DNA of 64,000 bases, from the NCBI GenBank assembly GCA_020310875.1, contig CM035406.1, forward strand, positions 86,656,026-86,720,025. Reading direction: 5' to 3'. Positions within the stretch are counted from its first letter, which is position 1. Every line of letters begins with the position of its first letter. Made by a program: the position numbers and the translations under genes. Of this stretch, positions 22,578-35,010 are shown in pieces. The notes under the pieces are model-generated. The model was not told the origin of the DNA. It saw only the letters and a program-made list of their open reading frames with translations, and did not search any database. This stretch comes from Ceratopteris richardii (lineage: Eukaryota; Streptophyta; Polypodiopsida; Polypodiales; Pteridaceae).

Positions 22578-23533
22578 ATGTCTGCAGAAAGGAAAATGAT
22601 TTCCCTCACATCTGGTGCTGCCCTCACTTTGGCGCTGCTTCTTCTAACCACTGGTGAGTTTCGTTCCTTCGTTTCGCAACCTTGACTCTCTCTGTCTCAG
22701 TGTGTGCGTTAGTTTTCGACGATTCTCTCTCTCACTCAGTGTGTGCGTTAGTTTTCGACGATTCTCTCTCTCTCTCATAGTGTGTGCGTTAGTTCTCGGA
22801 AACACACACACCCTCTCTCTGTTAGTGTATGCGTTAGTCCTCGAACCTTCTCTCTCTCTCTTTCTGTGTCTCTCTCTCGATCTTCCACTTCCTCTGCCTG
22901 CGTCATCCCTTCCTTTTCCTTTTTGTGCTTTCGTTATTCTTCATTATATGATCTCGTCTGGCATCCGCGCTTACGGAAATCAGAAAAGTGCATGCAGGAA
23001 CTCTTTTTGGAGCGCGCTCTTTGCTCCACGCCCAGCAGCAACTTGGCGATGAAGGAAATAATGTCCAAGAAACTGTAGACGTCGTGAACAACCCTCGTGG
23101 ATCGACAGGGATTCAGAACGGAGATGAAGAACGGAATGTTTTCCCTGGTCAGTTAAATCTTGCACCGCGGATTCCCATCCCACCATCTGCTCCTTCTTTC
23201 ACTAATCTCTCGGACTACATAGCAGCAGCCAAGAGCTCTTTCCACCGTAATATGCCCCAGAGACGATCGCCTGTTCCACCATCCGGCCCTTCAACCGACG
23301 AATTCCCTGACTATCCCCCTGCGCCAATCCAGCCGCAACGCACACCGTCGTTAATGGAGGAGGTTCATAACGGGGCTGAATTTAGTTTTATCGACAACGC
23401 CGGGTTTAGCACATCTATTCGTCCTCGTAACGTCCGTGCGCCTCCGTCGGGCCCCTCTCACGGCTTGTTTGATGATCCATCTCCTGGCTTTGTTGATCAC
23501 AGGAGACATCATCCGCCCACCATCTCTAAGTGA
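22578..23533 (+). CDS. IDA/PIP-like secreted peptide precursor with three motifs, two exons
   Basis: Exon 1 is 22,578-22,653, the intron 22,654-22,997 (GTGAGT...TGCAG) and exon 2 22,998-23,533, giving 203 residues. Residues 1-25 (MSAERKMISLTSGAALTLAL...) form a signal peptide: charged start, then a hydrophobic core. The split codon G26 is restored in frame by this acceptor. Three spaced motifs follow: IPIPPSAPS (84-92), SPVPPSGPS (116-124) and VRAPPSGPS (171-179), each with Arg one to two residues before it. PIPPSAPS is the core of IDA/IDA-LIKE hormones, which are cut from secreted precursors and perceived by HAESA-type receptor kinases; SGPS is typical of the related PIP peptides. Known IDA precursors are shorter with one motif, and the receptor-contacting RHN end of IDA is absent here, so the activity is inferred. 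A second in-frame ATG lies at 22,596. Exon 2 is more GC-rich than its surroundings. No break is seen. Confidence 0.72.
22680..22860 (+). repeat. Tandem repeat inside intron 1 of the IDA-like gene
   Basis: A unit of about 50 bp, 'AGTGTGTGCGTTAGTTTTCG' plus a (CT)n run, recurs about four times with variation. It supplies a long pyrimidine-rich intron. The same phrases follow the exon-1 fragments at 20,570, 34,780 and 40,145. Confidence 0.7.
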
Positions 23534-23644
23534 TCGCCTTGCCGTTTCTTCTGTTGCTGCTGTTGTAGTTTCTCTCCGCCACACAGTTACCTCTTCTTTG
23601 TTGACACGCCTTTTCGCAACATTTAGTTTACCTACTTCCACAAC

Positions 23645-23738
23645 CGCCTGTACTTGAGAGCCGGGTATGGAGTTCAAGCTGCCACAGCCGCCTGTACTTG
23701 AGAGCCGGGTATGGAGTTCAAGCTGTACTTGAGACTCT
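23645..23738 (+). repeat. Short direct repeat downstream of the IDA-like gene
   Basis: 'GTACTTGAGAGCCGGGTATG' plus 'GAGTTCAAGCTG' occurs twice in tandem, and a third GTACTTGAGA follows. It probably lies in the 3' untranslated region. Function unknown. Confidence 0.7.
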
Positions 23739-24510
23739 GATATGAAACATTGATGTAGTTACATTTTGGAAATTAATTTTGCATAATGCTCCATTTCTCA
23801 AATATGTTGTTCTAAACTCAGCAGGATTATTTTGTCGTCTCTATGACTCTTTCTAACATTGTCTTTGCAGCATGCATTGTTTGCTGTGTTTCCCAATATA
23901 AAAGAGACTTGATTATTTTTATGTTTCTTTGCATTTGAAGGTTGGGCACGAACAATGAAGTGACCTTTTGATTTTGGACATTATGAAGTGACCTTTTCTA
24001 TTATTATATGAGGCCCTTCAGTTTAGGCCCTCAACTATAATCGCTTGACGTCTCGGCCTCCATGTTGTTGACGTCGTTGTCTTTTATGAGGTGAAGTTCC
24101 TTCCTCCATTCAAATGTCCAACAATGGGGGCTCCCATGAATTTGAAAAATTCCCATACAACATAAGCTAGTGTACCCCTGTCATGTTACCATAGGTGAGA
24201 TTCTCTTTTGGGTTTCTATGTTTTGAGTGACAAAAACCATGCAGCTCTTCTTCCAAGCATAAAAGCAAAGTCTAGTTATTAAGAAAGCTTCATGATACTT
24301 TTCCACCACGGAGACATATAACTATGTTTTGCGTATTGCTTTCATAGGTGGAGGAATAGAAACATGAAAATGGATTATGAGATGAGATGTTCTCTATTAT
24401 TATGAATCCACCACCATCCTGGATATATTCGTCATAGAGATTGGAAACTTCAGTGGAGAGATATGTAGAAAGTTCCTAGATCTCATTTTGAGCTCGCGTT
24501 TGGGCCCCTT
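23739..24510. other. Quiet region downstream of the peptide gene
   Basis: AT-rich sequence that appears only once in this window. I see no frame, LTR or RNA gene. 'GAAGTGACCTTTT' occurs twice near 23,960-23,998. Confidence 0.5.
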
Positions 24511-24972
24511 AGGAAATGATTATTTTTCACATGTTTAATACTATTTTCTTTTGTAATCAAATTCTATAGAATCACTTTTGTTTTATTGTCTCTCATGTTT
24601 ATGGAGATTCCATTTTAATAGAGGATTTGTGCTATTTTCTTATGTTCCTTATGTAAAAAATATAGAAATACAATTCTTAATCATCGTGCTCTCTCGTGTG
24701 CACGCCCATAGTGGATGAAAGTGAAGGTAACAAGGACGATGGTCATTTCCTTATGGAATCTCCCAGTGAACCAAGGTTCATGCAGAAGATGCTTGCTCAT
24801 AGGTTGACATTGCGTAGTCTATTGAGAAACAATGTTGTTTTCTTCTCATTAGAAGCAATTTGACAACTATGTTCCATGCAATGTCTAAACGCTTCCACTA
24901 TTTTCCTCATTGACTTAGCAAGGCTTGGCATGAAATATAGAATCTCTTTGAGAGTATCATGCCTAATGTTAG
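24511..24972 (-). repeat. Family B-associated repeat and leader, left flank of A2
   Basis: 24,530-24,715 matches 56,950-57,120 (phrases 'ggatttgtgctattttcttat' in part and 'gaaatacaattcttaatc'). 24,713-24,972 matches 1-260, continuing to the same junction with the A LTR. Confidence 0.7.
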
Positions 24973-25263
24973 TGTTGGGTGTGTGTAGAAGTGCGAGAGA
25001 CACACGAGAAGCATACACAAGGAGCACCAACACAGCACGAGACACGGAGAAGACGACGGCTAGAATAGCTCTCTCTATTGACGATGAACTGAACTCAAGT
25101 AAGAGTTGAATAAGTCCCTAAGTACAAAGTACCACCACATAGGAGAGTATCAAGTATGTGGTAACATGGTGAAAAAACGTCTAGCCAGCACTAGAGTAAA
25201 AAGTGTCCATGTATAGGGAAAAGGTTCATATAAAAGCTACTCGAGGGACACATAAGTGTAACA
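24973..25263 (-). repeat. 3' LTR of A2
   Basis: 291 bp, TG...CA form, near copy of 261-551. Confidence 0.85.
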
Positions 25264-26929
25264 AACCTCCGTGGAGTGAATGATGTGAACACACAGAGGG
25301 AGTGACAGATCAGCCGCCACAATGTAATAAGCCTAAAGCTATGCAAAAAGCTTCAAACTTTTCCTGTGGAAGAGCTTTGGTGAATATGTCTGCCACATTA
25401 TCTTGTCTAGGCACATATACCAAATCAATATCTCCTGCATGAAGGTGCTCTCTCACATAGTGGTAATGCACCTCAATATGTTTGGTCCATGCATAAAACA
25501 CTAGGTTTCATGCATTAACAGCCAAAGCACTCTACTTATCAGTGAGAATATGTGTAGCAGCATCAATCTCCATGCAAAGATCCATCAATAGGCGTCTCAA
25601 CCATATACACTCCACTGTAGCTATGAAAATTGCCCTGTACTCAGCTTCACAACTCGATGTTGCTACTATAGGTTGCTTCTTACTCAACCAAGATATGCAT
25701 GAGTCTCTAAGGAAAAAGCAATTACCAATAGTGGACACGCGAGTATCCTAACAACCAGCCCAATCACTATCTGTAGAAGCATGCAAGAAGGGTTGAATAT
25801 CTCTTCCATAAAAGGGACCTAAGCTCAAAGTGCCTCGAAGATATCTAAACACACGTTTCCCTGCTTGCCAATGCTTAGTATCAGGGCTATGCATGGATCG
25901 ACTCAACTGGGAAACTCTATACTATATATCTGGCTTTGTGTTGCGTGCATATATAAGACATCCCATAGCTTGCTGATAAAGAGAAGTATCAAATGCATCA
26001 CTGGAATCCTCCATTGAGAACCTGAATCCTTTCTCAACAGGTGTGGAAAGTGGCTTGCAATCCTCAAAGTCAAAACGCTGAAGTACTTTTCCAACGTACT
26101 TTCATTGATGCATAACAATTCTCCCCCTCAACAGATACAAACTGGATGCCGAGATAGTAGCTCAAAAGACCAAGGTGAGCCCCATTTTTGCGTACATAGA
26201 GTGTGCTTTCATTTGAACTACATGTGAAGTCAAGAGCAGCCAAGCGCTTATGTATTTTATCGTACCACGCATGTGGATCTTGCTTGAGACCATACAAGGC
26301 TTGATGCAAGCGACAAACCATATGCTCTTTCCCTTTCATAGGAAATCCAAGAGGTTGCTTCACATAAACCTCTTCTTGCAAATCACCATTCAAAAAGGTT
26401 GTTTTTATGTCCAACTGATGCCTTTTCCAACCTCGATGGGCAGCCAATGCAACCACGGTACGAATGGTAGTCATGCATGAAGTAGGTGCAAATGTTTCCT
26501 CATAGTCATTGCCATATTGTTGTGCATATCTTTTGGCAACCAATGTAGCTTTGTAGCGATCAATGCTACCATCAGACTTTCTCTTAATCTTGTAAACCCA
26601 CTTTGTACCAATGGCATTCTTTCCTTTTGGAAATTCACATAACTCCCAAGTACCATTCCTATGTATGGAATCCATTTCTGATTGCATAGCACTCATCCAT
26701 TGTGGATCGTCACATGCATCCTCAGAAGACTCATTACATGATGTAGCAATAAGAGAATAATCCACAAAATTACTTGATGCATGGTGAGAGCTTGATCTTG
26801 TTCTACCAAGTAAAGGTGCACTCAATTTGCTATCCTGCAAAGTTTGTTTCAGCCACTTTGGCATACTTTGTGCACTCGATACACATGCGTTCATTATGTA
26901 ATACATCATCAATATTTATATCATGTGGG

Positions 26930-27085
26930 CTGAATTTCATGCTCATTTTCAGCCATATTTTGACGCAAATGTTCAGCCATATGTGGCTGAAAATTTCTAG
27001 CAGTTTTGATAATTTTTGGCTGAAAACTTTCAGCCATGTTTGGCTGGAAGTTCTCTTCATTATTAGCCCTATTTGGTTGGACTTT
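26930..27085 (-). repeat. AENFQP-type repeat in the A2 linker
   Basis: Same short peptide repeat as at 9,590-9,745 (FQPNMAESFQPKI and similar). It lies between integrase and RT, a region that is normally poorly conserved and flexible in copia polyproteins. Confidence 0.75.
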
Positions 27086-28857
27086 TTCAGCCCTTTGAGC
27101 CTCAATTGGCTGGTCTACATGGCCATAGTCAAGCGCACCATTTTGGAACAAAGGCATGAGTGTATCGAACACATCTTGTGAGCTAATTGTTGGCTGTTTT
27201 TTGCATTCAAGTAGAGGGAAAACTGAATTTTCAGTAAATACTGCATCTCGACTCACAATAATTGTGTTTGCCAATGCATGGTACAAACGATATCCCTTAC
27301 TTTGAGCACTATCAATATACATGTCTTTGCCTTGTCATCAAGTTTGTGACGTTGTTGTGATGGCACAAGAGCATATGCCAAACAACCAAACACACGCATA
27401 TGACTAACCATAGGCTTATGACCATTCCAAGCCTCATAAGGATTAATGACTCTCAACGCTTTTGTAGGGCAGCGATTGAACACATAGTTTGCACACATGA
27501 CCGCTTCCATCCAAAACTTATCAGGAAGATGCTTTCCTTTAACCATACATCATGCCATTTCAAGTAGAGTTCTATTTTTACACTCGGCAACACCATTTTT
27601 TTGAGGTGTATATGGCACCGTACATTGGTGTGAAATACCTTTTTCACAAAAAAAAGCATTAAACTCATGTGACATGTATTCACCACCACGATCTGTGCGT
27701 AGAGTCAAAAGCTTTTGTGAAGAAGCATTTTCAGCCATAGCTAAAAATGCCTTGAAGTAAGAAAATACCTCATTCTTTGCATTCATAGGATACACCCATG
27801 TATGGCGAGTAGCATCATCAATGAAGGTAACAAAACATACATGCTTCCCAAAAGATGGAGTCTTGATAGGACCACATACATCACTATGAACAAGGTGCAA
27901 TTTTCTTGTAGTGTGTGTATGACTATCTTTTGGAAAAGAAGCACGATGCATTTCTCCAAGAATACAACCTTCACATGCATGCTTTTCAATGGACTCAAGT
28001 GTAGGCAAACCAATAACCATGTCCTTCTTTTGCAAGTAAAGCAAACTACTGAAGTTGATGTGACCAAAACAAGCATGCCAAAGCTCCATTTCAGCCATGG
28101 AAGAAGTATGAGCAACCAAGGCATTCGAGGCCATGCAATAGAAACCATTACATAATGTACTGAACATCACGATAACATCATCATTGCTCAAATCATGAAC
28201 CATACACTTATCATCAACAGTGTACATGAAGTCCAGCTTTGGCAATCAACAGAACTCAAATTAAGTTCTTCTTGATACCTGGCACATACAATGCATTTTT
28301 CCAGAGAATCACACCTCTATTTGCAGCCGTAAGCTCAATTTCTCCTTCTCCAATGATATAATAAGAGGCATTGTTTGCACACACCACATGTCCTCCTTTA
28401 CGTGCATCTTTCAAAGAGGTAAAAAATCTTTTGCAAAGAAGCATCATAATGACATGTAACAACGCATGCCCAAAAATCTTGAGCCATGTTAGCTTCATTA
28501 TCCTTTACATTTGCTGAATTTTCAGCAATAGACATGCCGGATTCCTTCTTCTTTTCATTGCGTTTAGCAAGCCTTCTACACTCATCAATAGTATGACCGG
28601 CCTTTCAACAATATTTGCATCTCTTCTTCTTTTGCAAATCACCATCATTAGAGGAATGAGTGGAAGAGGAAGCTTGAGGCTTTGGTTTTGATGAACCCAG
28701 AGCTGAACCATACTTGCTTTTCCCCTTTTGTGAGATAGCAAGTGCATGTGTTCCCTCAATCAAACCACTCCTATTCACTCTAGATTGCTCTTCTTGCAAA
28801 AGAAGAGACACAACCTCATCAAATGCATACATATTAGGATTTTCTTTTGCAACCAAA

Positions 28858-29245
28858 GGGTGATTCTGCAACCTTTGTAGTTTCCATCTTGAACTTGGTA
28901 AGCATATCTCTAATTTGTATTTTCCATATTGAACTTGGTAATTATATCTCCAATGTACTTTCTCTGAGTTAAGAACATACCTTTCTCTATATATACCACT
29001 TCCACACCTAAGAAGTATGTGAATAGGCCAAGAACATTGATCTTGAACTCTTTCGCTTCCATGGGATGGTTGGGTTACCTTTGATGTGCCTTAATCCAAG
29101 CCTCTATGATTTTTCTCCTTTCTCATCTTCTCAAGGATTGTGAATGATTCATCCTTTGTCTCTCTACCTTTTCCTTCTTTTCTACTTGAGTCATAACGAC
29201 TAGAAGCTCCTCAAATCACACCATTAGTCCTAGGCAAGTGCACAT
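28858..29245 (-). pseudogene. Family B RT fragment (minus), U2
   Basis: Starts at the GGTGATTCTGCAACC point, equivalent to 14,562 in U1 and 43,132 in U3, and runs to the head-to-head junction with plus-strand B. Only the RT side of the inverted pair is present here. Confidence 0.75.
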
Positions 29246-31795
29246 GTATTTTCGTTATCTCTTGGTTTCTCCAAGTAACATTAATCATGTGCAAGGGATA
29301 GGAGTTACCTTGCATGTTTGTGGAGATAATTGCCTTCAACCAATCTTTGGTGTAATGTTCCTTTGGAACTACAAAGGTCTATTCATAAATCTATCGATGT
29401 GATATTCCCAAATGAAAAAGAGAAAGAAGGAACAATGTGTATGAGCAAAGTTCTTATATAATCATTTTTGGAGAGGAAACAAGCAAACATCAACACAAGA
29501 GATGACATGAAGTCCAAACAGAAGATGACACAAGGCGTACAATGGACCTATTGAGAAAGGTATTCTATGTGTCAACTATTACCAAAAATCTCATGTGTAT
29601 GTCAAATTGTTGAAAAAGGATTGCGAGTCAGATTCACAAAGAATGAAGCATTTATTGACGATCCATATTAGGGATGCAAGAGAATAGCAAGAGGATAGAA
29701 TTTAGGTAGATTATTAATATTTCAGCTCCAAGATACTAGAAACATTGCATTGTTCAATTATGGTAGCGAAACCTTGTCAAAATTAGAAATTCGGAACAAG
29801 AGGTTAGCTCATATAGGTAATAGTTCTTTGAAGCAAATCAATAGGGATCAAAGTGTGCTTGGCCTACCAAAAATCTCCAAAGAACACATAATTTACAAAT
29901 GTAGTGCTCGTCAATTTAGCAAGTCTCACAGATAAATCTCTAGATCTAGGTATTATGTGTCATTCATTGATGATTGTTGGCCAATACTATATTTTATGAA
30001 GCACAAAGATGAAGTGTTCTCTTGTTTCAACAAATATCTAGCACTTGTAGAAAATCAAACAAGTAAAACTTTGAAGAGACTAAGGTCAAATGAAGGTGGA
30101 GAATATTTCATCATGACTTTGATTCTTATCTCCAAGAAAGAAGGATCAAAAGAGAGACTAAAACTTGGTATACCCCATAGCAAAATGGAGTAGTAGAGAG
30201 AAGCAATGGAACCATAGTAGAGGCTGCAAGGTCAATGCTAAATTAGAAGAAGTTTCCCAATTCTCTTATGGGCAGAGGTTGTATCCACGGCCCCTATCTA
30301 ATTAGTAGACTCCCATCAAAAGCATTAGATGGGATGACACCATATGAAGCATGGAATTGAAGTAGACCTAGCCTTGATCATTCTATGATCTGGGGGTGCA
30401 TAGCATATGCATACATACCTTAATAAATCAGAGGAAAACTAGATCCAAAGGTAGAAAAATGTATATTCATTGGATATGGCCTTAATCAAAAAGGTTATAG
30501 GCTATATAACCCAAGAAATAAAGGTTTTATTGTAAGTAGAGATGTGTTTGATGAGAAAAAGTCTTGGTTTAAAGATTATTGTAGGAAAATCAAACTTTAT
30601 TATGACCTAGAGGAAGACTTTACAACATTGTCAAAATGGAATGAGCTTGCACTTGAAGCATCAAGTGATTTTGAAGATGACCAGAAGACTCCAAGAAGGG
30701 AAATTAAATCTTGGAACTCTAAACAACAAGCCAGAGTCAAGGAGTTGAGAGATGTGGCCGAATCATCTCAACAAACTATAAGAAGGTCTACTAGAGCTAA
30801 AAGGAAGCCAAAACGGTATGGTTATGACACTTCTTTTGCCAAATGAAGGAAGATTTCAAGATCAATGATCTTGTCCTACTCATATACTTCCTAGGTTTGG
30901 AAGTTGTATATATAGAAAAAGGTATGTTCTTAACTCAAAGAAAGTACTTGGAGATATACTTACCATGTTCAAGATGGAAAATACCAATTGCAGATATACT
31001 TACTAAGTTTAAGATGGAAAATACAAAGGTTGTAGGTACACACTGGAGGTAAATAAAAAATTAAGTGCTCATGAAGGATAACTCATTGAGGATGTGACTA
31101 GTTATCAAAGATTAGTTAGAAACTTGAATTATGCTATTCTAACTAGAGTAGATATATGCTATGGAGTTAGTATGATTAGCCAGTTCATGCACACTCCAAG
31201 GACACCTCAATGAAAGTAGCCAAGAGACTTCTAAAGTATTTGAAGAGTACAATCAACAAAGTATTAACTATCCATATACATATGATATAATGTTAAACCT
31301 TTTCTGATGCAGATTGGGTTGGCTCTAAAGATGAAAGGAGAAGCACATCAGGTTACATTACTTTTGCAAGTACTAAATTGATATGATGGTCTTCCAAGAA
31401 GCAACCTATAGTTACTCTTCCATCAATAGAGGCTGAATACAGAGGACTTGCAAATGCAACACAAGAAGCTATATGAATTAGAATCCTATACTATGATTTA
31501 TGATTGAACACATCAACTCCACATATATTTGGGGACAATATTAGTTCATTACATCTTACTACTAATCCTATATATCATGCATAGACCAAACATATAGAGG
31601 TTCACTACCATTATGTCAAGAAAACAATTATAAGTAAGGAGATACAACTCTCATATGTATCTATACAATAATAATGTGCAGATATGATGACAAAGGCATT
31701 GGATGGAAACAAATTAAATGGGTTCAAATCAATGATTGGACTACACTAAATCATAAAGGTCTAAAGATTCAAGTATCTTAGGCTTGAGGGGGAGT
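29246..31795 (+). pseudogene. Family B copia gag-pol fragment (plus), U2
   Basis: Same order as 14,991-17,516: GAG-pre-integrase (29,750-29,935), integrase (29,957-30,500), linker (FDEKKSWFKDYCRKIKLYYD, 30,544-30,846), RT (30,843-31,052) and RNase H (about 31,300-31,700). It ends in the purine tract TTGAGGGGGAG. Many breaks. Confidence 0.82.
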
Positions 31796-32103
31796 TGTTG
31801 GTACAATCAGCAAGCCTAAGTGCTTGGCTAATTATTCACGACTACAGATCATTTCATTTCCTTACAAGAAAAAACTACATGTGAACCTATGCTAGTCATT
31901 TTGGGCATAGTTACTTTGGATAATTAAAAAAGCCAAGAGAATAAAGAATCTCATGAATTTAGAGAGCTTAACCCATGACTCATGAAGTAAGAGGAATCAA
32001 TTCAAATCATCCTTGAAGTATAGGATCACTTTTAGGTGAGGAAAATTTCAAATTGGAAGTCAAGTATGAGTTTAAATACACATGCCTTTAGTCACGACCC
32101 AGG
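31796..32103 (+). repeat. Partial 3' LTR of family B (plus), U2
   Basis: Begins TGTTGGTACAATCAGC and abuts G at the same point as in U1 and U3. Confidence 0.78.
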
Positions 32104-34389
32104 AAGCGGTGCATGTATGCATGCGAATGTCTGATGATATGCATGAGGATGCATAATGTATGCATAATGTAGATATGCATAAGAAGATATGAATGCATGT
32201 GTAGGCATAAGATTTAGATGCATGTATGCATGAAGAAATGAATAAATGTGTATAGATCTCTATGAGAAGAATTGAAAGTAAAACGTGAGTGTGTTTTATG
32301 TTTTATAAAAAATACTTATGTTTTTTCCTTATGACTTATTTGCAAAGAACATTGACGAACATTGAAGAGCATTGACGAGGAGTTGAGATCGGAAGATTGG
32401 AGTTGCATACATGCTTCTTCTTCCACTTTACTTATATCAATTCCTTTTAACTTAATCTTGTATTAGGATTTTGGTGATTTATCCTAGCATTCGTACTTAT
32501 AGTTGTATAAGGTTATTTAAGTAATTTCCATTCATTAGCTTTATCAAGAAAATAGTTTTAGAATTATTCATTGATCAATTGGAAATTTATATTGTTCTAT
32601 ATTTTTGGATGTCTGTGAGTAATGAGTCTATGAATAAGTTTGTGAGTAATGAGTCTACGAATAAAAATATCATTTCTACATCTTTTGTTTTTGAGTATTT
32701 GTTGCCTCCATTGATAAATAATACCACTCAATCCAAGCAAAACGTATCTAATATAGAATAATAAGAAGAGGAGTTCATCAAAGATCGCATTACTAGTGAA
32801 ACCTTAGTCTCACAATCTTATGAGCATGGTCTATCTAGGTATTAAGCTGCACAACCATATGGATAATAGTTAAATAGGTTTATCTTAGATATTCTATAGC
32901 CTAGGCCATAAACTCTTATGACATTACTCAATCGCATCTTACATCCTAAAGTACGCTAAAAAAAAACCCTGCATGTATTCACATAGTGAGGCCATAGCAA
33001 ATTCAGTTCTGATTTGCCCGTTGGTATCCGTTCATACCCCTCGACATTTGGTGAACCCAAGGTGAATCATTACAATTGCGTGCTTAGGATTGTTGGGTGT
33101 GTTTTAGTACTGATTAAAGAAATTTACCTTTATATTCTTCTTGCTTGCAAGTGAGTGGAGAAAGGAGCCGCAACGACAAGTTGAGATTTTGTTGGCATAG
33201 TTCCTTTTCTCTGGTTGTTGAGGGTTGTTCCCTAGGGATCTGAGCACCTTCACAAGAAGAGGGGCATTCAAGATGGAGGAGCCTCGACACTTCTCCCCCC
33301 CCCCCCATCGACAAGAAGAAAAGTTTGTATTTAGTTCTTAATTTTAGACTATTAAACTTCCCCTACAACAAACTTAAAGGATTGTTTTGATTTCACATCG
33401 CATTAGGAAAGAGTCTCAACTGCTTGTCAATGCTCTTCAATGCTTGTCAATGCTCTCTGCAAAAAAATCATTAGGAAAAGCATAGGTATTTTTTATGAAA
33501 CCTAAAACACATGTTTTACTTTCAATTCTTATCATAGAGATCTATACACATTTATTCCTTTCTTCATGCATACATGCATCTAACTCTAATGCCTACACAT
33601 GCATTCATATCTTCTTATGCATATATTATGCATCCTCATGCATATCATCAGACATTCTCATGCATACATGCACCACTCGCAAACATGCATCTTTATTACA
33701 CTCATTCATGCATACATATATTTCATGCATACATATTCAACACATGAACTTATGCACATGTACATGCATTCTCAATCACACACACCTATGTATGTCACAT
33801 GCACATATCATTCATGCACATGTACTCTTGCATTCTTATAGATTTATACACTCATGCAGATACTCATAGATGCACATGCACACACTCCTCATGCATAGAT
33901 GCACATATCCATCTCATACACACATATGTACTCACTTCACAGTCTCATGCATCTAACTCTTATGCATACATGCTCTTATGCACACTCATGCATGCATACA
34001 TTAGCTTTAATATGCATGCACACACACTATCACATGCATCTAATATGCATCTGCATTTCATACTTTCATGTACATGCAAACATCATTATGCATACATGCA
34101 CTCTAATACATACATCTTTTTCACATGCACATGCACACATTCATTTATGCACATGAGTTTTCATTCATTCTCATGCATACATTAATTTTAGACTCATGCA
34201 TATGCTCATGCATACATTTATTCATATGCACTCATGCACATGTAATATTCACATGCATACATACATACTCATATGTATGCACACTATGCATGCTCATTCA
34301 CATAAAACACACAATCACATGCACTTATACACATTCATGCTTATACATAATCACTTTACATCCTTCCTAGATAGACATAGGCTTAATAA
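32104..34389. mobile_element. Hairpin element G with CATGCA-rich tail, U2
   Basis: Arms at about 32,104-32,392 and 33,405-33,680, inverted relative to each other. The loop has the primer-site-like TTTGGTGAACCCAAGG at 33,047 and a poly-C tract at about 33,295. The CATGCA-rich array covers 33,560-34,345. Overall a close copy of 17,825-20,230. Confidence 0.55.
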
Positions 34390-34603
34390 TTCAAGTTGAA
34401 TGCTTGATTAGAAGTCTCTCAAACCAATACTACATGACCCGAGGATTCTCTCACCATGATAAACGGATAATCTTTCTTTTTTTACAATATAACCAAAAAA
34501 TTTTCCAAGTGGACATTAAAAACATGTCTTTAAGAGAATATTTATAGCTTTTCTAAGTATCAAGAAATCAAATTAAAATGGCACTAAATACAATACCTTA
34601 GAT
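34390..34603. other. Block U sequence between G and the exon-1 fragment, U2
   Basis: Copy of 20,231-20,442 with no gene seen. Confidence 0.55.
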
Positions 34604-34711
34604 CCGATGTACAAAAAGGAAAAAGATTTCCCTCACATCTGGTGTTGCCCTCACTTTGGTGCTGCTTCTTCTAACCACTGGTGAGTTTCCTTCCTTCGTT
34701 TTGCAACCTTG

Positions 34712-34762
<51 letters not shown>

Positions 34763-34885
34763 CTCTCTCTCTCTCTCTCTCTGTCTGAGTGCTTGCGTTA
34801 GTTTTCGACGACTCTCTCTCTCACACACCTAGTGTGTGCATTAGTTTTAGATGATTCTCTCTCTCTCTCATAATGTCTGCATTAT
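34604..34885 (+). pseudogene. Fragment of the IDA-like gene: exon 1 and part of intron 1 (U2)
   Basis: GATTTCCCTCACATCTGGTG through CTTCTAACCACTG|GTGAGTTTC matches exon 1 of the gene at 22,578, followed by an expanded (CT)n run and the GCGTTAGTTTTCGACGA phrase. The start codon position does not read ATG. It is joined to a minus-strand C-family protease piece. Confidence 0.8.
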
Positions 34886-35010
34886 TTCTCGAAAACTCCC
34901 ATCACATGATAAGAGGAGTTGTTGGCACATGTGATATTATTCCCTGTATGCGCATGCTCAAGTGAAGTGAAGAAACTATGGCGTGAGGTAATATGATTGG
35001 TTGCTCCATG
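34886..35010 (-). pseudogene. C-family copia protease fragment (minus), U2
   Basis: The minus-strand peptide GATNHITSRHSFFTSLEHAH matches the protease start at 20,691-20,830. The piece stops at 35,010, where unrelated CT-rich sequence begins. Confidence 0.75.

Larger units (their letters stand above)
24973..28857 (-). mobile_element. Ty1-copia element A2, broken, one LTR only
   Basis: A second copy of family A on the minus strand with a 3' LTR (24,973-25,263) but no 5' LTR. It ends inside gag where block U2 begins. Parts from left to right: RNase H (25,310-25,738, with VPRQDNVADIFTKALP), RT (26,070-26,912), linker with the AENFQP repeat (26,921-27,322), integrase (27,253-28,245, with SDVCGPIKTPSFGKH) and a gag piece (28,256-28,857). 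It has fewer breaks than A1 in pol; the RT block is open over 280 residues. It does not contain element F. Its shared left flank shows that it is a duplicate of the A1 insertion. Confidence 0.85.

Noticed and set aside
22984-23533. Acceptor CAG at 22,981-22,983, or a GTG start at 22,988, for the peptide gene
   Set aside because: Splicing at 22,983 puts exon 2 out of frame with exon 1, and GTG starts are not normal for plant nuclear genes. The CAG at 22,995-22,997 restores the frame and gives Gly at the junction.
24511-24972. Independent insertion of A at a preferred target
   Set aside because: 260 bases of flank and the exact junction are the same as at 1-260, which fits duplication far better.
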